Of a stretch of DNA of 9,082 nucleotides, positions 6,683 to 9,082 are shown piece by piece. The first letter of the stretch is position 1. Each line of letters begins with the position of its first letter. This stretch comes from Pseudaestuariivita sp. (GTDB lineage: Bacteria; Pseudomonadota; Alphaproteobacteria; Rhodobacterales; Rhodobacteraceae): contig JAHDCH010000022.1 in the NCBI GenBank assembly GCA_020629995.1, positions 2,305-11,386 on the forward strand, in the 5' to 3' direction. A model generated the notes under the pieces. The model did not search any database and was not told the origin of the DNA. It saw only the letters and a program-made list of their open reading frames with translations. The position numbers were made by a program, and so were the translations under genes.

Positions 6683-6714
6683 TGATCCGGGACTGACGCG
6701 AAAATCAAGCCGTA

Positions 6715-6736
6715 GGATGGGTGGTTCCACCCATCC
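6715..6736. terminator. Perfect 10-bp stem-loop after the ABC ATPase gene
   Basis: GGATGGGTGG (6715-6724) pairs with CCACCCATCC (6727-6736) around two bases, seven bases after the ATPase stop. It probably ends or protects the importer transcript. No U-run follows directly on the minus strand (TACGGCTTGATTTT comes after it), so it may instead be a processing or stability structure or a small dispersed repeat. Confidence 0.55.
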
Positions 6737-6743
6737 CCGGATG

Positions 6744-7496
6744 TCAGGCCTGTTGTTGGTGCGGGTGTTTGCCCAGGATGATCATACCCAAGAGGTCGTC
6801 GTCGGTGACCTCTTTCACATCCACCGTGCCGACCAGTTGGCCGTTTTTCATCACCGAAGCGCGGTCGCACAGGTCCATCACGTCGTGGATGTCGTGGCTG
6901 ATCAGGAAAATCCCGATCCCTTCGGCCTTCAGCTGCTGGATCAGCTCGGACACCATCTGGGTCTCATGCGGGCCAAGCGCAGCGGTCGGCTCGTCCATGA
7001 TCAGGATGCGGGCGTTGAAATACACCGCGCGTGCGATGGCGACCGATTGGCGCTGACCGCCCGACAGGGCCGACACAGGCTCGGCGAACTTTTTGAAGTT
7101 CGGGTTGAGCCGCGCCATGATCTTGCGCGTTTCGGCCTCCATCGCATCGTCATCGACCATGCCCAGGCTGTTGACCAGCTCGCGCCCCAGAAACAGGTTC
7201 GACGCCGCATCGAGGTTATCGGCCAGAGCAAGCGTCTGGTAGATCGTCTCGATGTTGTATTTGCGGGCGTCGCGCGGGTTGTGGATCGTGGCCTTTTCGC
7301 CGTTGATCCGGATTTCGCCGCTATCCATCTGGTAGGCGCCGGACAGGCATTTGATCAGCGTCGATTTGCCTGCGCCGTTGTGGCCCAACAGGCCGACGAC
7401 TTCGCCGGGGTGCAGATCGACCGAGACCCGATCTACCGCCTTGATCCCGCCAAACGCGATCGAGATGTCCTTGAGTTCGACAAGAGGTGTGCTCAT
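6744..7496 (-). CDS. Carbohydrate ABC importer, ATP-binding subunit
   Basis: This 250-residue ATPase powers uptake by the importer whose permease is encoded just upstream. Walker A is GHNGAGKST (38-46), the Q-loop glutamine is Q87, the ABC signature is LSGGQ (144-148), Walker B is ILIMDE (164-169) with E169 catalytic, and the switch histidine is H201 in LISHD. Unlike RbsA, AraG or XylG of Escherichia coli, which join two ATPase domains in about 500 residues, it has one, as in FrcA-type fructose systems of rhizobia and many roseobacter importers; it should act as a homodimer. The sequence is complete with no degenerate motif. AAGGAG (7505-7510) lies eight bases before the start codon 7496-7494. 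It begins 12 bases after the permease stop, so they share an operon. The sugar cannot be told from this subunit. Confidence 0.95.
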   Translation of the reverse strand: MSTPLVELKDISIAFGGIKAVDRVSVDLHPGEVVGLLGHNGAGKSTLIKCLSGAYQMDSGEIRINGEKATIHNPRDARKYNIETIYQTLALADNLDAASNLFLGRELVNSLGMVDDDAMEAETRKIMARLNPNFKKFAEPVSALSGGQRQSVAIARAVYFNARILIMDEPTAALGPHETQMVSELIQQLKAEGIGIFLISHDIHDVMDLCDRASVMKNGQLVGTVDVKEVTDDDLLGMIILGKHPHQQQA

Positions 7497-7508
7497 CGTC
7501 TTGTCTCC

Positions 7509-8819
7509 TTATTTCGAAGCGTTGCGGTAAAGGTTGTCGAGGTACACGGCCAGAACGAGGACCGAGCCCACAACCACCTGCTGCACGGCGGCGTCAAAGC
7601 CGATCAGGACCATGCCCGTCTGCAGCGATTGCATGACAAACGCGCCCAGAACCGCGCCATAGATCGTGCCGACCCCACCGGCAAGCGACGTGCCCCCGAT
7701 CACCGCGGCGGCGATCACATAGAGCTCGTCCAGCGTACCCAGAGCGTTGGTGGCCGAGCCAAGGCGGGCCGAGGCCACACAAGCCGACAGGCCGCAGAGA
7801 AAGCCCATGAGGGCAAAAATCTTGACCGTCATCCAGCGGGTGTTGATGCCCGCAAAGGCCGCCGCTTCGGGGTTGCCACCGATGGCATAGACATAGCGGC
7901 CAAAGCGGGTGCGCTTCATCACGATGGTCATCACGACGACAACCAGACCAAGGATCAGCAGCGGGATGGCAAAGCCGTGGCTGATGAAGAGGCCGCCTTC
8001 GGGGATCTCGATCCCTTCGGCAGCGGCATAGCGGCGGACGATGCCGCGCGGCCAGGGGTAGGCGTTGACCAGCAGCGTCGCGCCGATGGCGGCAAAGACG
8101 CACAGACCGGCGATGAACGCATCGGCCCAGGCGGGGCGCAGGGCAAAGCCGTGCTTGCGGCGCTGCTTGCGGCCCATAACCACCAACGTGACCGCGATCA
8201 GCGACACGCCGATGCCAATCAGCCAGCTGCCCGTGTTGCCCACAGCGCCAAACGGTCCGCCGCCCAGCAGCTTGAATGTTTCGTCAACCGGAGAGATCGT
8301 CTCGCCCCGCGTGATCAGAAAGGCCGCGCCGCGCCAGACCAGCAGACCGCCCAGCGTCACGATGAACGCGGGGATGCCGCGGTAGGCGACCAGCCAGCCG
8401 TGGAAGGCCCCGATGATCGTGCCGGTGACACAGCCGACGATCACGGCGATCACCCAGATCAGGGGATGGCCCAGGCCCAGAATGTCTGGCAGGACCCAGA
8501 CCTGCAGGGTGCCCATGACCACCGCGCAAAAGCCCAGAAGCGAGCCGACCGACAGGTCGATGTGGCGCGTGATGATGACCAGAACCATACCGCAGGCCAT
8601 GATGCCGATGGACGAGGTCTGAACGCTGAGGTTCCACAGGTTGCGCGGCGTCAGGAAGGCGCCGAACCCGTTGACCAGCGCACCGTACAGGTGAAAGCCG
8701 ACCCAGATCAGAGCGATGGCGCCCAGCATGCCCAGCAGGCGGCTGTCCAGTTCGGTTGCTGCCATAAACCGCCGGAACGGATTGCCCGTGCTGGGCGGTG
8801 TGTTGGTGTTGTCCGTCAT
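7509..8819 (-). CDS. Carbohydrate ABC importer, XylH-type permease
   Basis: This is the membrane subunit of a CUT2/ribose-xylose type importer. From the ATG at 8819 it has 436 residues, longer than XylH of Escherichia coli (393), and about ten hydrophobic segments. Diagnostic blocks are ITRHIDLSVGS (83-93), GWLVAYRGIPAFIVTLGGLL (141-160), the ATPase-contact loop GRYVYAIGGNPEAAAFAGI (307-325) and GGTSLAGGVGTIYGAVLGAF (375-394). These look most like XylH, so xylose or a related sugar is a reasonable guess. A polar insert before the second half (AYPWPRGIVRRYAAAEGIEI, about 253-272) accounts for the extra length. The start is chosen among TTG 8837, ATG 8822 and ATG 8819 because GGGTG is best spaced from 8819; the margin is small. 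It is followed 12 bases later by the ATPase and preceded by the binding-protein gene. Confidence 0.93.
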   Translation of the reverse strand: MTDNTNTPPSTGNPFRRFMAATELDSRLLGMLGAIALIWVGFHLYGALVNGFGAFLTPRNLWNLSVQTSSIGIMACGMVLVIITRHIDLSVGSLLGFCAVVMGTLQVWVLPDILGLGHPLIWVIAVIVGCVTGTIIGAFHGWLVAYRGIPAFIVTLGGLLVWRGAAFLITRGETISPVDETFKLLGGGPFGAVGNTGSWLIGIGVSLIAVTLVVMGRKQRRKHGFALRPAWADAFIAGLCVFAAIGATLLVNAYPWPRGIVRRYAAAEGIEIPEGGLFISHGFAIPLLILGLVVVVMTIVMKRTRFGRYVYAIGGNPEAAAFAGINTRWMTVKIFALMGFLCGLSACVASARLGSATNALGTLDELYVIAAAVIGGTSLAGGVGTIYGAVLGAFVMQSLQTGMVLIGFDAAVQQVVVGSVLVLAVYLDNLYRNASK

Positions 8820-8917
8820 CATGTCACCCGGATGCAAGAAACCAGCCCGCCGGGGCGGCGGAGTGCGTTGGTTTGGGATGTTGGGAAATTCGAAGGGTGC
8901 CCGTCAAGCAGGCGGTA

Positions 8918-8944
8918 GGCCCGGCGCATCAGCTGCGCCGGGCC
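8918..8944. promoter_or_regulatory. Intercistronic stem-loop between binding-protein and permease genes
   Basis: GGCCCGGCGCA (8918-8928) pairs perfectly with TGCGCCGGGCC (8934-8944) around a five-base loop, 12 bases after the binding-protein stop and about 100 bases before the permease. No U-run follows on the minus strand. In importer operons such a structure often lets more binding protein than permease be made, by partial termination or by protecting the upstream mRNA. The structure is seen; its effect is inferred. The remaining 98 bases up to the permease hold no other feature I can support. Confidence 0.6.
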
Positions 8945-8956
8945 AGCGGGGAAGGC

Positions 8957-9082
8957 TTAGCAGCCGTTCACACCGTCCATTGCGCCTTCACAGACTTTGT
9001 CCTTGGCGATGTGACCTGCGTCGATCACGGCCGAGATGTTGTCTTTGGTGATGGGCGTGGGGTCGAGGAAGATGGCGTTCAT
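8957..9082 (-). CDS. Sugar ABC importer substrate-binding protein, C-terminal end (5' part outside window)
   Basis: The frame is open from the window edge to TAA (complement of 8957-8959) and gives 41 residues, ending in KDKVCEGAMDGVNGC. The stretch NAIFLDPTPITKDNISAVID is typical of the C-terminal lobe of periplasmic sugar-binding proteins of the XylF/RbsB type, where a leucine-aspartate-proline segment precedes the last helix. Two cysteines near the end (residues 30 and 41 of the fragment) could form a disulphide in the periplasm. The ATG at the very edge of the window is most likely internal, since the family is about 330-360 residues long. Position upstream of permease and ATPase on the same strand supports the call and makes this the first or an early gene of the importer operon. 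The ligand cannot be inferred from this piece. Confidence 0.8.
   Translation of the reverse strand: MNAIFLDPTPITKDNISAVIDAGHIAKDKVCEGAMDGVNGC

Noticed and set aside
6655..6870. An N-terminal extension of the oxygenase
   Set aside because: The extra residues would cross the hairpin at 6715-6736 and the end of the ATPase gene and have no family support; AGGAG before 6654 fixes the shorter start.
6717..8918. A 733-codon open frame on the plus strand opposite the importer genes
   Set aside because: It runs antisense across the ATPase and permease, its product is low-complexity (Asp, Gln, His, Arg, Ala), and the minus-strand frames carry all the Walker and permease motifs. It is a codon-bias shadow.

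Overview
The window is GC-rich and reads as chromosomal DNA of an alphaproteobacterium of the Rhodobacterales, most likely an aerobic anoxygenic phototroph of the roseobacter type. The reasons are the gene order lhaA-puhA-puhB-puhC-bciE-acsF-puhE-hemA, a PuhA very like that of Rhodobacter, and the oxygen-dependent cyclase AcsF with its alphaproteobacterial partner. Species cannot be named from the sequence alone.

Left part (1-5706, plus strand): the end of a photosynthesis gene cluster, apparently one long transcript. The 3' end of lhaA, a PucC-family light-harvesting assembly transporter, is followed by puhA (reaction-centre H subunit), puhB and puhC (reaction-centre/LH1 assembly factors), a 98-codon gene that fits bciE (accessory subunit of the cyclase), acsF (diiron Mg-protoporphyrin monomethyl ester cyclase), puhE (membrane protein linked to bacteriochlorophyll control) and hemA (5-aminolevulinate synthase). 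Gaps are short; bciE/acsF and puhE/hemA overlap. The set ties the entry step of tetrapyrrole synthesis and the isocyclic-ring step of bacteriochlorophyll synthesis to assembly of the complex that uses the pigment.

Middle (5707-5862): a gene-free stretch between convergent genes, filled by a composite palindromic element with a long central hairpin. It probably ends transcription from both sides and marks the border of the photosynthesis cluster.

Right part (5863-9082, minus strand): a carbohydrate ABC importer, transcribed as substrate-binding protein (only its last 41 residues are present), XylH-type permease and a single-domain ATPase. Downstream of it lies a separate 2-oxoglutarate/Fe(II) oxygenase gene. 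Perfect stem-loops sit after the binding-protein gene and after the ATPase gene, and an inverted repeat buries the start codon of the oxygenase. No RNA genes, CRISPR arrays, insertion sequences or phage genes were seen. Most of the window is a known type of locus; the less familiar points are the RNA-structure candidates at start sites, the composite repeat, and the halogenase-like oxygenase that keeps a hydroxylase-type iron triad.
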